In this document: positions 10,820 through 21,190 of the stretch, in pieces | Layout of the letters: each line of letters begins with the position of its first letter | Numbering within the stretch: the stretch's first letter is position 1 | NCBI GenBank assembly: GCA_941918925.1 | Contig: OW799235.1 | Span: forward strand, 42,576,201 to 42,640,200 | DNA from: Phyto melanocephala | Taxonomy: Eukaryota > Arthropoda > Insecta > Diptera > Rhinophoridae | DNA: 64,000 nucleotides | Direction: 5' to 3' | Position numbers and translations under genes: made by a program | Notes under the pieces: generated by a model | What the model saw: only the letters and a program-made list of their open reading frames with translations | Told to the model about the DNA's origin: nothing | Databases searched by the model: none

Positions 10820-12174
10820 ACGGGCTCTTTTTACACGGTTTTGATTTAACACGGTTTGAAAATAAACAAATATAAAATTTTTTACACGATTTTATTCCAT
10901 TTAGCACGATTCAAAATCTTGTGGGCTTAAATTTTTTTGGTTAAATTTAACTTTTACGAAATATGTTCATAACACAAATATAGGGAATTCGTTTTTTGTG
11001 GATACAAGCAAATTTACTGGTTAGAGCAATTGTAAATATCATAAATATAGGGGAATTTCCTTTTAGTGCATACAATCAAATTTATTTGTGACAGCAACTA
11101 GAAGTGTTAATATTTTCTGAACTATCCATGCAATCAGGCGTATTTGCTAAAGGAATTTTTTATAAGCAAATTTGATTTCCAACGTTACATTAAATTTAAT
11201 TTTAACGAATTAAGATAAAAGGTAAGCCAAAACTACTTTATATTCTTTCTTAATTTTGTTAAATATCTTATGTATCCCTAAAAGAAAATGTCGAAAACAA
11301 AACTGAAAGCCATTACTTTGGAAACCAAAATTTAAATTTTAGATCTTCTTCGAAATGGAGAACGCTCAACATTTCTTGGCAAAATGTTCGGTTTAAACGA
11401 AGCCATAGTAGGTAGGTAGGTAGATAGGTAAGGCTGGTGCAAAGTTACCCTCACACCTTCACTCGGAGACTATTACGGTCCATTGTGACGCCTTAATAGA
11501 GAGAAGAATAGAAATATTTAGGATAGAAGAGAAGGAGAAGCAGACCATTCCAAAGTCTCCGGCGGGAAACGAACCTGCAACCCCCAAACAACTGACTTGT
11601 CCTGTACTGACTAGTCCACAGGGGGTGCAAAGTTACCCTCACACCTTCACCTGGAAACCATTACGGTCAATTGTGACGCCTTAATAGAGAGAGGAGTAGA
11701 ATAAGAATAGAAATATTTAGAATAGAAGAGAAAGAGAAGCAGACAATTCCAGAGTCTCCGGCGGGAATCGAACCCGCGACCCCCAAACAACTGACTTGTC
11801 CTTTACTGACTAGTCCACAGGGGCACTCAAGCCATAGTAAGAAATATAAAAAAAAAAAATTCCAATTAGGCAATCAATCGGTGATTTCTGGAACGAAACT
11901 ATCTGGTAAATCTTCATCATACACTAAAAATGCTACTAAAGAAAAGATGGAAAAAGCATTCATAATAAAATTTTATAACCTTTTCTTTTTACATATTTAT
12001 TTTTTTTTACATAATTGTTTTTAGTTCCTGAACTTGTCATTAATTTCTTCTACATTACTTTTAAGCTTAGAGTGCATTACTTTCTTTTTTCTTTAATAAC
12101 TATGCTTGTGTAAAAACACATTATAAATGTGATTTAATAAAATAAACCTGAATAGTTGATCTTAAAAAATTATT
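10820..12174 (+). mobile_element. pogo/Tigger-like DNA transposon remnant, copy A (split by a SINE)
   Basis: A leader with repeated TTTACACGGTTTTGA-type sequence precedes an ATG at 11288. The start reads MSKTKLKAITLETK, a stop, then ILDLLRNGERSTFLGKMFGL, the N-terminal helix-turn-helix of pogo/Tigger (CENP-B-like) transposases. The reading resumes after the SINE at 11838 with IRQSIGDFW and NATKEKMEKAF, then decays. The DDE domain is absent. It is a truncated, non-coding relic, duplicated at 16432-17738. Confidence 0.65.
11409..11828 (-). repeat. dimeric tRNA-derived SINE, copy A
   Basis: On the minus strand the head contains a perfect RNA polymerase III B box (GGGTTCGATTCCC, revcomp of about 11763-11775) and an A-box-like TGGACTAGTCAGTAAAGG. 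A second, more diverged head follows (11437-11620), so the SINE is a dimer. The 3' tail is a (CTAC)n-type run at 11409-11431. A 9-bp target duplication AAGCCATAG flanks it (11400-11408 and 11829-11837). The tRNA fold is incomplete (no paired acceptor stem), so this is not a functional tRNA gene. Confidence 0.85.
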
Positions 12175-12207
12175 GGGCCAATTCAAAGTGGTTGCATATC
12201 AGTCATA
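12175..12207 (-). repeat. truncated GGGCCAATTC MITE at the duplication junction
   Basis: Only the terminal 33 bases (GGGCCAATTCAAAGTGGTTG and on to CAGTCATATTT) remain before the sequence jumps to the start of unit B. The equivalent copy at the end of unit B (17739-17976) runs on further. Confidence 0.85.
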
Positions 12208-13717
12208 TTTATTCTTCAAAAATCGTTATTCATAGAGAAATTATATGAATTTGATATAAAGCGTTATATGGGAGGTGGGCGTGTCATATTTATTTTCCGT
12301 TAGCAATGGTTGCAAAATTTCAGAATCATACATCTAATTTTGTCAATTATATTACGTTTTAAATTTTGAATATACCGGAAAACACACTGCGCGGTATAAA
12401 TTTTTGTACGTTTCGATCTAAAAAACCCTTCCTTAATTCATAGATTTTGGCAATTTTCGGCGAAAATATTTTTTTTTACTCAGAAAATATACACACGAAT
12501 TTCATGGCATTAATATACATTCGAACTTCATGGCGTTAATGCGTTTGGACACAATAGCATTTTATTCGATGTTGGAAGGACACGGTTTTTTTACCTACTC
12601 TAGCATTACGATCTATAACTCTCTTCCTAATATTCAGATATAGCCCATTTTCACGGATATACTAGTCGTCATAAAATGAAACCTCGATTCAGAATATATA
12701 TACTTTATGGGGTCTCAAATGGATATTTCGATGTGTTACAAACGAAATGACAAAATGAAAATACCCCCACATTTTTTTTGGTGGCGGGTATAAAAAAAAA
12801 AAAAGAGTACTATCAAAACAAAAAAAAGTGCGTTTTGGTTCCCCATATACTTTTTTTAATCTTAACTTGGATCAGTAGTCCCTATTTTCAATTTTTTTAC
12901 ATAAATAAATATAAAAAAAAAATACAAAAGGACAATAAAAATTAAACAAAGAACCATTTGTGGCGCCTATATTGTTTTAAATATAAACTTGTGTCAATCC
13001 GTTTAATATAACAATTTCGACTTCGCAAAACGTTCAACACACTGGCATGACGTCTGCTTCCTGCCATGTCACAGCATTAATTACACCGTACGGCGTTTTA
13101 TCACAAAATAACATATCTATTACTTTCGTTCCTTCGGTTACGTCGGCAAATACGGCATTTTCTTAAAATTATATTTAACAGATAAATGATTATCAGGCGG
13201 ACACGTTTATCGACTTTGGTAGTGATTACCGTTTAATAAAAAATTTATTTGCTAGCAATTATAAAAATAAAATTGAATGTAAAGAACTACTGAGAGGCTA
13301 TGCCAGAGGAGAATATATTAGTACCGAAAATGTGAAAGTGAATATGCAAATACATGATACAAGCTTCGAAATTGTATTATATTAGGTGGAGAATAATTTG
13401 TTGTCCATCAATAAAATTTCGAACATATACATAGCTTTCTAGTCTATGTCATTGTTATGCCAAAAAGGTGGCACAGCCACTTTAACGCCTACCTCCCATA
13501 TAACGCTTTATCTTAAATTCATATAATTTCTCTATGGACAAAGTTTTTAGAAGAATAAAGGAATACATTGAAATATCTAAGCTGAATTTATTAGTAAAAA
13601 CTACATTGAAACGCCTACTTTAATCTAGGTAATCTACTGTCAAATTTAAATGCTAATAAAACCGACAGAATTAGAGGAATGATGATAAAATTTTACACAT
13701 ATGACTTTCTAGTCAAT

Positions 13718-14102
13718 GGGCCAATTCAAAGTAGACTCTCATATTGTACTATGTGATATAATTCATATTAATATGACTAGTGACTTTGAACACCTTTTGT
13801 TAACAAATTATGTATTTAATACAAGAAAGAAGACAAAGAGATGACGCTGTTAAAAATTGTATGTATACAGGAAAGAAGAAAATAGAAAATATTCTCTCTG
13901 AGAGGTGAGAAGCGAAGAAATTCTCTCTGAGAGACAGTATGGTTAAAAGTATAACATAAACAATTTCTTATACATAGGAAACAAATGTGTAAAGTCATAT
14001 TATTTTTTTTGTATGGAAATTACTAACAAAAATTTTAAGCATGCATAAAATAATATGAAATAGTACAAATACGACTGATATGCAACCACTTTGAATTGGC
14101 CC
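13718..14102 (+). mobile_element. PIF/Harbinger-type MITE (GGGCCAATTC ends), complete
   Basis: It has 15-bp-plus inverted ends GGGCCAATTCAAAGT ... ACTTTGAATTGGCCC. The interior contains a repeated CTCTCTGAGAG motif. Unit A gives the empty site GTCAATGTATTT, so the insertion duplicated AAT exactly (13715-13717 and 14103-14105). A 3-bp duplication with GG-starting TIRs is typical of PIF/Harbinger. The plus-strand poly-purine interior gives spurious minus ORFs. Confidence 0.92.
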
Positions 14103-14726
14103 AATGTATTTTTATGCCAGAAATTAAGGTGAAACGCCCTCTTTAACGCCTACTTCCAATTTAACGCTTTATCTTAAAATCATATAATTTCTCTATGGAC
14201 AAAGTTTTGAAAGAATAAAGGACTATATTGAAATACAAAATATATTATAAGTTTTATATATTAGCAGAAACTATATTGACACGTCTACAGTAATACATAT
14301 TTTAGTATAAAGAGATTATTCCTAGCGATTACAGTTAATAACAAGATAATTAATTTTGTGCTATAAAAGTACATAAAATTAGTGGTGGGTATGAAAATTC
14401 GGCACAGCCGAATATAGTGCTCTTACTTGTTCATATTTCCGTACAATTTTTTTTTATTTCTCAAAATTTTCTGTTTAAACTAATATTTAAATTTTTTTCA
14501 GACTCGAGTTCATTTATGACATTCTTATTTTTACAAAAAAATTTAATTAAAATTTAAAATCTATGTACGTTATAAAGAAAATTGGTTATAGAGAACCTAT
14601 TATCTTTTAATATGTACATTGTGTTACATTTAAACATTTACTTTTCACTTTAATTAAGAGTTTAATTTTAAAATACAACTAAATTGTATCTTAAAGCAAT
14701 TAAACATGCTTATTAACCACTTAAAT

Positions 14727-15389
14727 AAAGTCAGCAATTATTCTTGGTCGAAATTCATATCAAATCTGCCTACCGGTTCCAAAAATTTTTGGAAATTAAC
14801 TAAATCTTTAAAAGGCAAACATTCTACATCTAAATGGTTTAAGTTTGAATTCTGACGTCGAAGAGGCAAATGCAATTGCTGACATATTTGCTAGTTCACA
14901 TATCATTACTATTAACAATTCATCATTATTGGACTCAGTCAGTTGTTTCAAGATACATCATTAACCTTGATCAAACTCTTACTGAAAATACAAGTATTGA
15001 ACTTATTAATTTGGCTTAAGTCAAATCATTTGTTCACTTGTTAAATAATAATAAATCTCCTGGTTTAGATGGGATTAACAGCATAACACTTAAAAATATG
15101 CCCGATTACTTTTATGAAATCTTAAGTAAACTATTAAACTTTTGTTTGAGCAATGGTTACTTCCCACCTGTTTTTAAAATGGCTAAGGTAATTCCAATCC
15201 ACAAATCTGGAAAGGACCCTAAATTACCCTCCAGCCACAGGCCATTTAGCATTCTATGTTTATTGGATAAGGTGTTCAAGAAAATTATTCACACCAGAAT
15301 TGTTTTTTTTTTTTAAATTGCAACAAGCACTCCACTGTACATCAACTTTAACAAACTTAAAAATATTGAAAGGAATAAGTGATCGGAAA
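14727..15389 (+). pseudogene. LINE reverse transcriptase fragment, copy B (5' part)
   Basis: It has the same Jockey-type motifs as copy A (NKSPGLDGINSITLKNMP, AKVIPIHKSGKD). It keeps extra upstream sequence (KVSNYSWSKFISNLP, then NFWKLTKSLKG) that copy A lost. It is interrupted after GATCGGAAAA by the ATTCGGC repeat at 15390 and resumes at 16144 with VVFLNIEKAFDSIWHDGL. Confidence 0.88.
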
Positions 15390-16143
15390 ACAAGTAACAG
15401 TGCTATATTCGGCCGTGCCGAATCTTATATACCCTTCACAACGTGTAGTCATGCAATAACAATTGTTTGTATCACCATTCATCCCATATAAAATACGTGC
15501 ATACGTACACGTTAGAATAAATGTGGCATCGAATCCCAGCTGAGCCAAAAAAATTTTATTTTATTTTATTTAATATATTATTTATATTTTATTATTTTTT
15601 TTTATATTTTTTTTAAATTTTTTCAAAAAATTTTTTTAGAAAAATTTTAAAAAAATTTTTTTAAATTTTTTTTTAAATTTTTTTAAAATTTTTTTTTTGT
15701 AGTTTTTTTTATTATTTTTTTCTTATTTTTAATATTTTTTTTTTTTGTAATTTTTTTTGTTTGGTATGTTTTTTACATGTATCTATGTATGTATGTTGTT
15801 GTTGTAATTGTGAAAAAAAACGAGGTGGTCGTGGTTTTTTGCTCATATCTCAGAAAGTTATGGGGCGATTGTGCTGAATTTCAATAGCGATTCATTCCTG
15901 GATATTTCCAAGAGATTGGTACCATATACAGATCTGAGGAACATATAGTTGCTTCTAAAAGTTGATTTCAACCAACACACGGACAGACGGATAGACGGAC
16001 AGACGGTCAGGGCTTAATCGACTCCTCTATTCATAAGCTTTCAGAAAATGTATACTTTATGGGGTCGGAAATGAAAATTGTAGAAATTACAAACGGAATG
16101 ACAAAGCTATATATACCCTTGTACACCACTGGTGAAGGGTATA
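15390..16143 (+). mobile_element. ATTCGGC hairpin-ended repeat, copy a (complete)
   Basis: It starts CAAGTAACAGTGCTATATTC with the hairpin TTCGGCCGTGCCGAA and ACCCTTCACAACGTGTAGTC. It ends CACTGGTGAAGGGTATA. The centre is an AT microsatellite (15545-15770), followed by ACACACGGACAGACGGATAG and CTTTATGGGGTCGGAAATGA. Unit A supplies the empty site, a run of seven A; the filled site has A runs on both sides. No ORF and no conventional TIR pair are present. Confidence 0.88.
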
Positions 16144-16227
16144 AAAACTGGAGTCGTTTTTCTTAATATTGAAAAAGCTTTTGATTCAATTTGGCATGAT
16201 GGACTAGTGAATAAATTAAATACTTTC
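16144..16227 (+). pseudogene. LINE reverse transcriptase fragment, copy B (3' part)
   Basis: This continues the copy B LINE after the inserted repeat (FLNIEKAFDSIWHDGL) and ends, as in copy A, at the GGCGTTATTCATAAC MITE end. Confidence 0.85.
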
Positions 16228-16430
16228 GGCGTTATTCATAACAAAGAGTAAGCCACAGTTTATATACTACGTGCAACGATCTGCTAACTAGAATGCCGAT
16301 TTAGCTTGGCAGCTCGTTGGCATAGAGTTTATTTATAAGAAACTTTTATCCGTCTGCCAAATTTTTATAAATCATCTCGGAAATTGCATGATACTCCTTA
16401 AAAAATGTTACCATTTTTGTGTATACACCA
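16228..16430 (-). repeat. partial GGCCTTATTCATAAC-family MITE, copy B
   Basis: It is the duplicate of 10602-10800 with only scattered differences. Confidence 0.75.
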
Positions 16431-16431
16431 A

Positions 16432-17738
16432 AATCTGTTTTTGCACGGGTTTGAAAATAAACAAATATAAAATTTTTTACACGATTTTATTCCATTTAGC
16501 ACGATTCAAAATCTTGTGGGCTTAAATTTTTTTGGTTAAATTTAACTTTTACGAAATATGTTCATAACACAAATATAGGGAATTCGTTTTTTGTGGATGC
16601 AAGCAAATTTACTGGTTAGAGCAATTGTAAATATCATAAATATAGGGGAATTTCCTTTTTGTGCATACAATCAAATTTATTTGTGACAGCAACTAGAAGT
16701 GTTAATATTTTCTGAACTATCCATGCAATCAGGCGTATTTGCTAAAGGAATTTTTTATAAGCAAATTTGATTTCCAACGATACATTAAATTTAATTTTAA
16801 CGAATTAAGATAAAAGGTAAGCCAAAACTACTTTATATTCTTTCTTAATTTTGTTAAATATCTTATGTATCCCTAAAAGAAAATGTCGAAAACAAAACTG
16901 AAAGCCATTACTTTGGAAACCAAAATTTAAATTTTAGATCTTCTTCGAAATGGAGAACGCTCAACATTTCTTGGCAAAATGTTCGGTTTAAACGAAGCCA
17001 TAGTAGGTAGGTAGGTAGATAGGTAAGGCTGGTGCAAAGTTACCCTCACACCTTCACTCGGAGACTATTACGGTCCATTGTGACGCCTTAATAGAGAGAA
17101 GAATAGAAATATTTAGGATAGAAGAGAAGGAGAAGCAGACCATTCCAAAGTCTCCGGCGGGAAACGAACCTGCAACCCCCAAACAACTGACTTGTCCTGT
17201 ACTGACTAGTCCACAGGGGGTGCAAAGTTACCCTCACACCTTCACCTGGAAACCATTACGGTCAATTGTGACGCCTTAATAGAGAGAGGAGTAGAATAAG
17301 AATAGAAGAGAAAGAGAAGCAGACAATTCCAGAGTCTCCGGCGGGAATCGAACCCGCGACCCCCAAACAACTGACTTGTCCTTTACTGACTAGTCCACAG
17401 GGGCACTCAAGCCATAGTAAGAAATATAAAAAAAAAAAAAATTCCAATTAGGCAATCAATCGGTGATTTCTGGAACGAAACTATCTGGTAAATCTTCATC
17501 ATACACTAAAAATGCTACTAAAGAAAAGATGGAAAAAGCATTCATAATAAAATTTTATAACCTTTTCTTTTTACATAATTGTTTTTAGTTCCTGAACTTG
17601 TCATTAATTTCTTCTACCTTACTTTTAAGCTTAGAGTGCATTACTTTCTATTTTCTTTAATAACTATGCTTGTGTAAAAACACATTATAGATGTGATTTA
17701 ATAAAATAAACCTGAATAGTTGATCTTAAAAAATTATT
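16432..17738 (+). mobile_element. pogo/Tigger-like remnant, copy B (split by a SINE)
   Basis: It is the duplicate of 10820-12174. It lacks the TTTACACGGTTTTGATTTA segment near its start and carries the same SINE at the same site, so the SINE insertion predates the duplication. Confidence 0.65.
17004..17408 (-). repeat. dimeric tRNA-derived SINE, copy B
   Basis: It has the same B box, A-box-like segment, dimer arrangement and 9-bp AAGCCATAG flanks (16995-17003 and 17409-17417) as copy A. It is shorter by a small internal deletion near 17300. Confidence 0.85.
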
Positions 17739-17976
17739 GGGCCAATTCAAAGTGGTTGCATATCAGTCATATTTGTACTATTTCATATTATTTTATGCAT
17801 GCACAAAATTTTTGTTAGTAATTTCCATACAAAAAAAAATAATATGAATATTTTATATTTTCTTCTTTCCTGTATACATACAATTTTTAACAGCGTCATC
17901 TCTTTGTCTTCTTTCTTGTATTAAATACATAATTTGTTAACAAAAAGTGTTCAAAGTCACTAGTCATATTAATATG
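17739..17976 (-). repeat. GGGCCAATTC MITE, truncated copy
   Basis: It begins GGGCCAATTCAAAGTGGTTG and follows the family consensus in reverse orientation to CTAGTCATATTAATATG. It is cut there by the next MITE fragment. Confidence 0.85.
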
Positions 17977-18140
17977 TAAATAATCTGTAAATTGGCAACA
18001 GGATGAATAGGAATATTGGTTATATAAAACATCAACACAGAACAGCTGTTTTTCACAAGTTAGCAAAAGTTTGGCAGCTCGTTAACAAGAGTTTAGCAAA
18101 TCGATAGCCAGAGTTTGGCATGTATGTTATGAATAAGGCC
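17977..18140 (+). repeat. half of a GGCCTTATTCATAAC-family MITE
   Basis: It ends TATGTTATGAATAAGGCC and contains AGCTGTTTTTCACAAGTTAG and TTGGCAGCTCGTTAAC, matching one arm of the copies near 56 kb in reverse orientation. Confidence 0.75.
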
Positions 18141-18144
18141 GCAT

Positions 18145-18425
18145 GTGTTTACATGAATAATTCAATGAACTGGACTCTATTTTAACAATTTCACAGAACT
18201 CATGCATATATGGTGAAAAGAATCCGCTGTTACACGAGTTAATTTTGTTTGTTTAAATGGATTGTATAAGATATTTTGCATGATGTTGCATTCATTCTTA
18301 AGCACATCATTTATGATAAATTCCTTCGCATTTAGGGACTCATTTATAATTATTGCTTTTACACAATTAATTTAAAGGTCTTTAAAATGTAATGCGCTTT
18401 GAACTACTTCCAATTTTTTTTTGGT
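18145..18425 (+). repeat. dispersed repeat (GTTTACATGAAT family), copy 1
   Basis: It shares TTTGCATGATGTTGCATTCA, ACATCATTTATGA and a terminal poly-T with 19230-19500 (same orientation), 20265-20530 (reverse) and 61175-61330 (reverse, partial). Confidence 0.75.
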
Positions 18426-18880
18426 GAGTAGTAGTTTCTTTATTTAATTAATCAGATGTTAATTGTTGTAGATTCTCATAACTCTGTTTAGTTTATTGAT
18501 AAAGTGAATAAGTTTTTAATAAATAAATAAAAAAACATCTAACTAACCCCATCAAAAAAAAAATTATGACAAAAAAGTGAATTTGCAGGGGTTCAACCGG
18601 TGACGAAGTAATTAAATTTAGGTGAAAACATTAATGATTTTAACATTAACGTGTCATTGGAGATCATGTGTTTACATGAATATATTAATGAACCAGTCGT
18701 AATAGAGCTCTTGTTGGGTCAAGAGCTCGCGCGTCATTGCCATTATCTCTTAAGGGCGATCAGGGCGTCCTTTTTATCCGGCTTCGAGAGTTTTACCTTT
18801 CACTCTCGCGTGGTTAATTGTGTGGCGTCGCGTAACTGAGCTTTGGATAATTTCCAGACTATTCACCAATTAACCACGTG
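18426..18880. other. unclassified stretch with GC-richer island
   Basis: 18650-18880 is clearly less AT-rich than its surroundings and contains CTCTCGCGTGGTTAATTGTG and its near-complement CAATTAACCACGTG. I recognise no gene. It may belong with the tandem repeats that follow, perhaps a retroelement leader, but that is only a guess. Confidence 0.4.
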
Positions 18881-18889
18881 CATATATTT

Positions 18890-19205
18890 TAATTGGATCA
18901 ACTGGAGGAGTACCAACTAAACTCAAAATTTACAACTGGAGGAGTACCAGCTAAACTCATTTTCGTAACTGAAGGAGTACCAATTAAACTCAATGCTAAC
19001 TGGAGGGGTTCCATAAAACTCAGTATAATTATTTGTTCAGATGTCTCCGACTTCCTACACAATGGTATAGGTCGACTTGCGGTGACTGAACCAACGATTT
19101 TTTTAAGTGGAGGAGGACCATAAAACTCAAGCTTTAATTATTGTTCAAGTGTCTCCGACTTCCAATACAGAGGTATAGGTCGATTTACGGAGCCGTTTTT
19201 GGTTT
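18890..19205 (+). repeat. tandem ACTGGAGGAGTACCA repeats and a duplicated ~95-bp unit
   Basis: AACTGGAGGAGTACCAACTA occurs about four times between 18898 and 19015 with slight changes. Then a unit with CATAAAACTCA and GTGTCTCCGACTTCC, ending GTATAGGTCGA, occurs twice (about 19010-19085 and 19120-19190). No ORF of substance spans it. Confidence 0.75.
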
Positions 19206-19229
19206 TCCAATCAATTTTAGAGTCAAAAA

Positions 19230-19500
19230 AAAAAAAGTATATTAATGAACTGCACTCAATTTTAATAAGTGCATAGAACTGATGCATATTTGATGAAAAG
19301 CATCGTATTTTTCATGAGTTGAATTTGTTTACATGAATTGTTTAAGATATTTTGCATGATGTTGCATTCATTTTGAAGTACATCATTTATGAGAAATTAT
19401 TTCACATTAAGGAAGTCATTTAGAATGAATGCTTTTACTCAATTGATTTAGAAGTCCTAAAAATTTAATACGCTTTGCACTACTTTAAATTTTTTTTTTG
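19230..19500 (+). repeat. dispersed repeat (GTTTACATGAAT family), copy 2
   Basis: It is aligned along its length with 18145-18425, including GAACTGCACTCAATTTTAAT and ATTTTGCATGATGTTGCATT. Confidence 0.75.
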
Positions 19501-20264
19501 CTGGGAATTTAAATGAATACATAACATTTTGTTTTTAAGACACATTTAAAAAGGATTTAATTTTTGTTTGTTTTATACTTTTTTTATTTCATCGAAAAAG
19601 TCATCACAGCTTTTAAAATACATACATATTGTTGAAGTTTGGTAACCCTATTATAACATGTATGTTTACTTACATTGCTATTTTACTTATACTTTTGTCT
19701 TAGTCTTAAACTTAACTTTGAATAAAGAACATTAAAAATCAAACACATATATGTATATGAAAAACATGTCATGTCAATTTCATACATGATCTTTTGTATT
19801 TAAACATTATTGTATTTGAGCAAATGTAGCAATTTTTCAACAGTGCCGAAATCATCATTCTCTAAAACTAAATATGTAGTACGTAAATACATACAATGTA
19901 CGTGTTGATTATTTACTTTATGGTTCTTTCACATCACTTACCAATAATATAATATTGACTATTCAGAAGTTGTGAAAACGTTATTGAACATATGTATGTT
20001 AATATAATCTTCAACAGTAAAATTGCTATTAACTGTAATTTCTTATGCTGAAAGTCCACACCACGCTTTCTACGCTAGAAAGGGGGTAATGTGGTACTCA
20101 ACAACATATTTTAATTTTGTACTTAGTTTATTTTATTATAATACATCTAGTAATTTTGATTTTAATTACAAATATTTTTCCTCAATAAAATTAATTGTTT
20201 TTGGATTTTCTAAAAAATAAATAGTTGAATTCGGAATAATTTTATTTTGTGTAACCACACCAGC
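19501..20264. other. AT-rich stretch, nothing recognised
   Basis: There is no coding potential beyond chance and no inverted ends that I could pair. Confidence 0.6.
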
Positions 20265-20530
20265 AAAAAAAAGTTGGAAGTAGTGCTGAGTGAATTACAT
20301 TTTCAAGTCTTTTAAAAAACATTTATTTTAAATAACGCCCCAAATGCGAAATTATTTGTTATAAATGATGTGCTTGAAAATGAATGCAACATTATGCAAA
20401 AATTCTTAAACAATTCATGTAAACTAACAAAATAAACTAAATAAACATCGGATGCTCTTCGCCAAATATGCATGAGTTTTAGTCACTTATTAGAATTGAG
20501 TGCAGGTCATTATTATATTTATATAAACAC
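20265..20530 (-). repeat. dispersed repeat (GTTTACATGAAT family), copy 3
   Basis: It is the reverse complement of the family: GAATGCAACATTATGCAAAA and CAATTCATGTAAAC are visible, with poly-A at the left end. Confidence 0.75.
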
Positions 20531-20564
20531 ATGCGCCTGTGTTCTACATTCCGAGTGAAATTAA

Positions 20565-20736
20565 TGGGTCGATTATGGATAGCAACCGAACCTTAGTTAA
20601 GTTGCTAGTTGCCAAAAAAGGCATTAAAGATGGCAACTGGCAACTGTAAATTTCATATGAAAATCTGGCAACCGAAAAATTGTAGTTGCTAGCTTGCAAC
20701 TCAACTAAAGTTCAGTTGCTATCCATAATCGACCCA
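20565..20736. mobile_element. short palindromic MITE (GGGTCGATTATGGATAGCAA ends)
   Basis: The left end TGGGTCGATTATGGATAGCA and the right end TGCTATCCATAATCGACCCA are perfect reverse complements. The interior repeats GCAACTGG/AGTTGC-type words. About 170 bases, no ORF; the target duplication is unclear. Confidence 0.85.
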
Positions 20737-20780
20737 TTTATCACTCAGAATTGCCATGAAATTGTTGTTTTTAACAATGT

Positions 20781-21063
20781 CCCCTTTCTGATTAGGCAAG
20801 TCTCTTGCGCAAGTTAGTTTTTATTTTCTTTGAATTTGCTTTCACGTTCAGATACAGCAATTAACTTGCCCAAGTTTCGTTTTCTTTTACTTATTTTTTT
20901 GTACTGGTGTTTTTGGTTTCTCAATCAAAAACTTGTTTGTATTTGCCGAGTACAGGCAAGTGTGTACTCAAATATTCCTCTTAACGCGAGGTTACCCCTT
21001 TTATCAAAAAACATAAGATTTGCGCAGGTCTCTTGCGCAAGAGACTTGCCTAATCTAAAAGGG
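20781..21063 (+). mobile_element. CCCTTTCTGAYTAGGC MITE, complete copy
   Basis: The left end CCCCTTTCTGATTAGGCAAG is matched in reverse at the right (CTTGCCTAATCTAAAAGGG), with CTTGCGCAAG palindromes just inside both ends. TAA flanks both sides (20772-20774 and about 21065-21067), a PIF/Harbinger-like 3-bp site. Confidence 0.75.
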
Positions 21064-21073
21064 ATTAATAACA

Positions 21074-21190
21074 CCCCTTTCTGACTAGGCAGGTCACTTG
21101 CGCAAGTTAGTTTTTTATTTTTCTTTGAACTTGCTTTCACGTTCAGACTCAGCAATTGACTTGCCCAAGTTTCGTTCTCTTTTTTTAATT
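21074..21190 (+). mobile_element. CCCTTTCTGACTAGGC MITE, second copy, left half
   Basis: CCCCTTTCTGACTAGGCAGG to about 21190, where an ATTCGGC repeat interrupts it. The matching right half is at 25596-25779, about 4.4 kb away. Confidence 0.8.

Larger units (their letters stand above)
7757..12207. repeat. Tandem segmental duplication, unit A
   Basis: Sequence from about TTTATTCTTCAAAAATC (7757) to CAGTCATATTT (12207) is repeated in direct orientation from 12208 to about 17782. It includes most of the foldback element, a LINE scrap, a pogo-like element and a SINE. Unit A lacks about 130 bases of LINE present in unit B, and unit B lacks about 120 bases present at 8535-8652. Confidence 0.92.
12208..17782. 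repeat. Tandem segmental duplication, unit B
   Basis: It repeats unit A in the same orientation with high identity and carries two later insertions: a GGGCCAATTC MITE (13718-14102) and an ATTCGGC repeat (15390-16143). It retains LINE sequence (about 14727-14858) that unit A has lost. Confidence 0.92.

Noticed and set aside
11750..11823. Possible tRNA gene on the minus strand (good B box)
   Set aside because: The sequence cannot form a paired acceptor stem, the A box is irregular, and it is the head of a SINE with a target duplication.
11667..11873. Minus-strand 68-residue ORF (and its duplicate at 17262-17447)
   Set aside because: It is a chance reading of the SINE head in a repeat; no start context or conservation is expected.
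15545..15770. Possible rho-independent-like or polyA signals in T runs
   Set aside because: The T and A runs are part of a repeat microsatellite in a eukaryotic intron and carry no terminator meaning.
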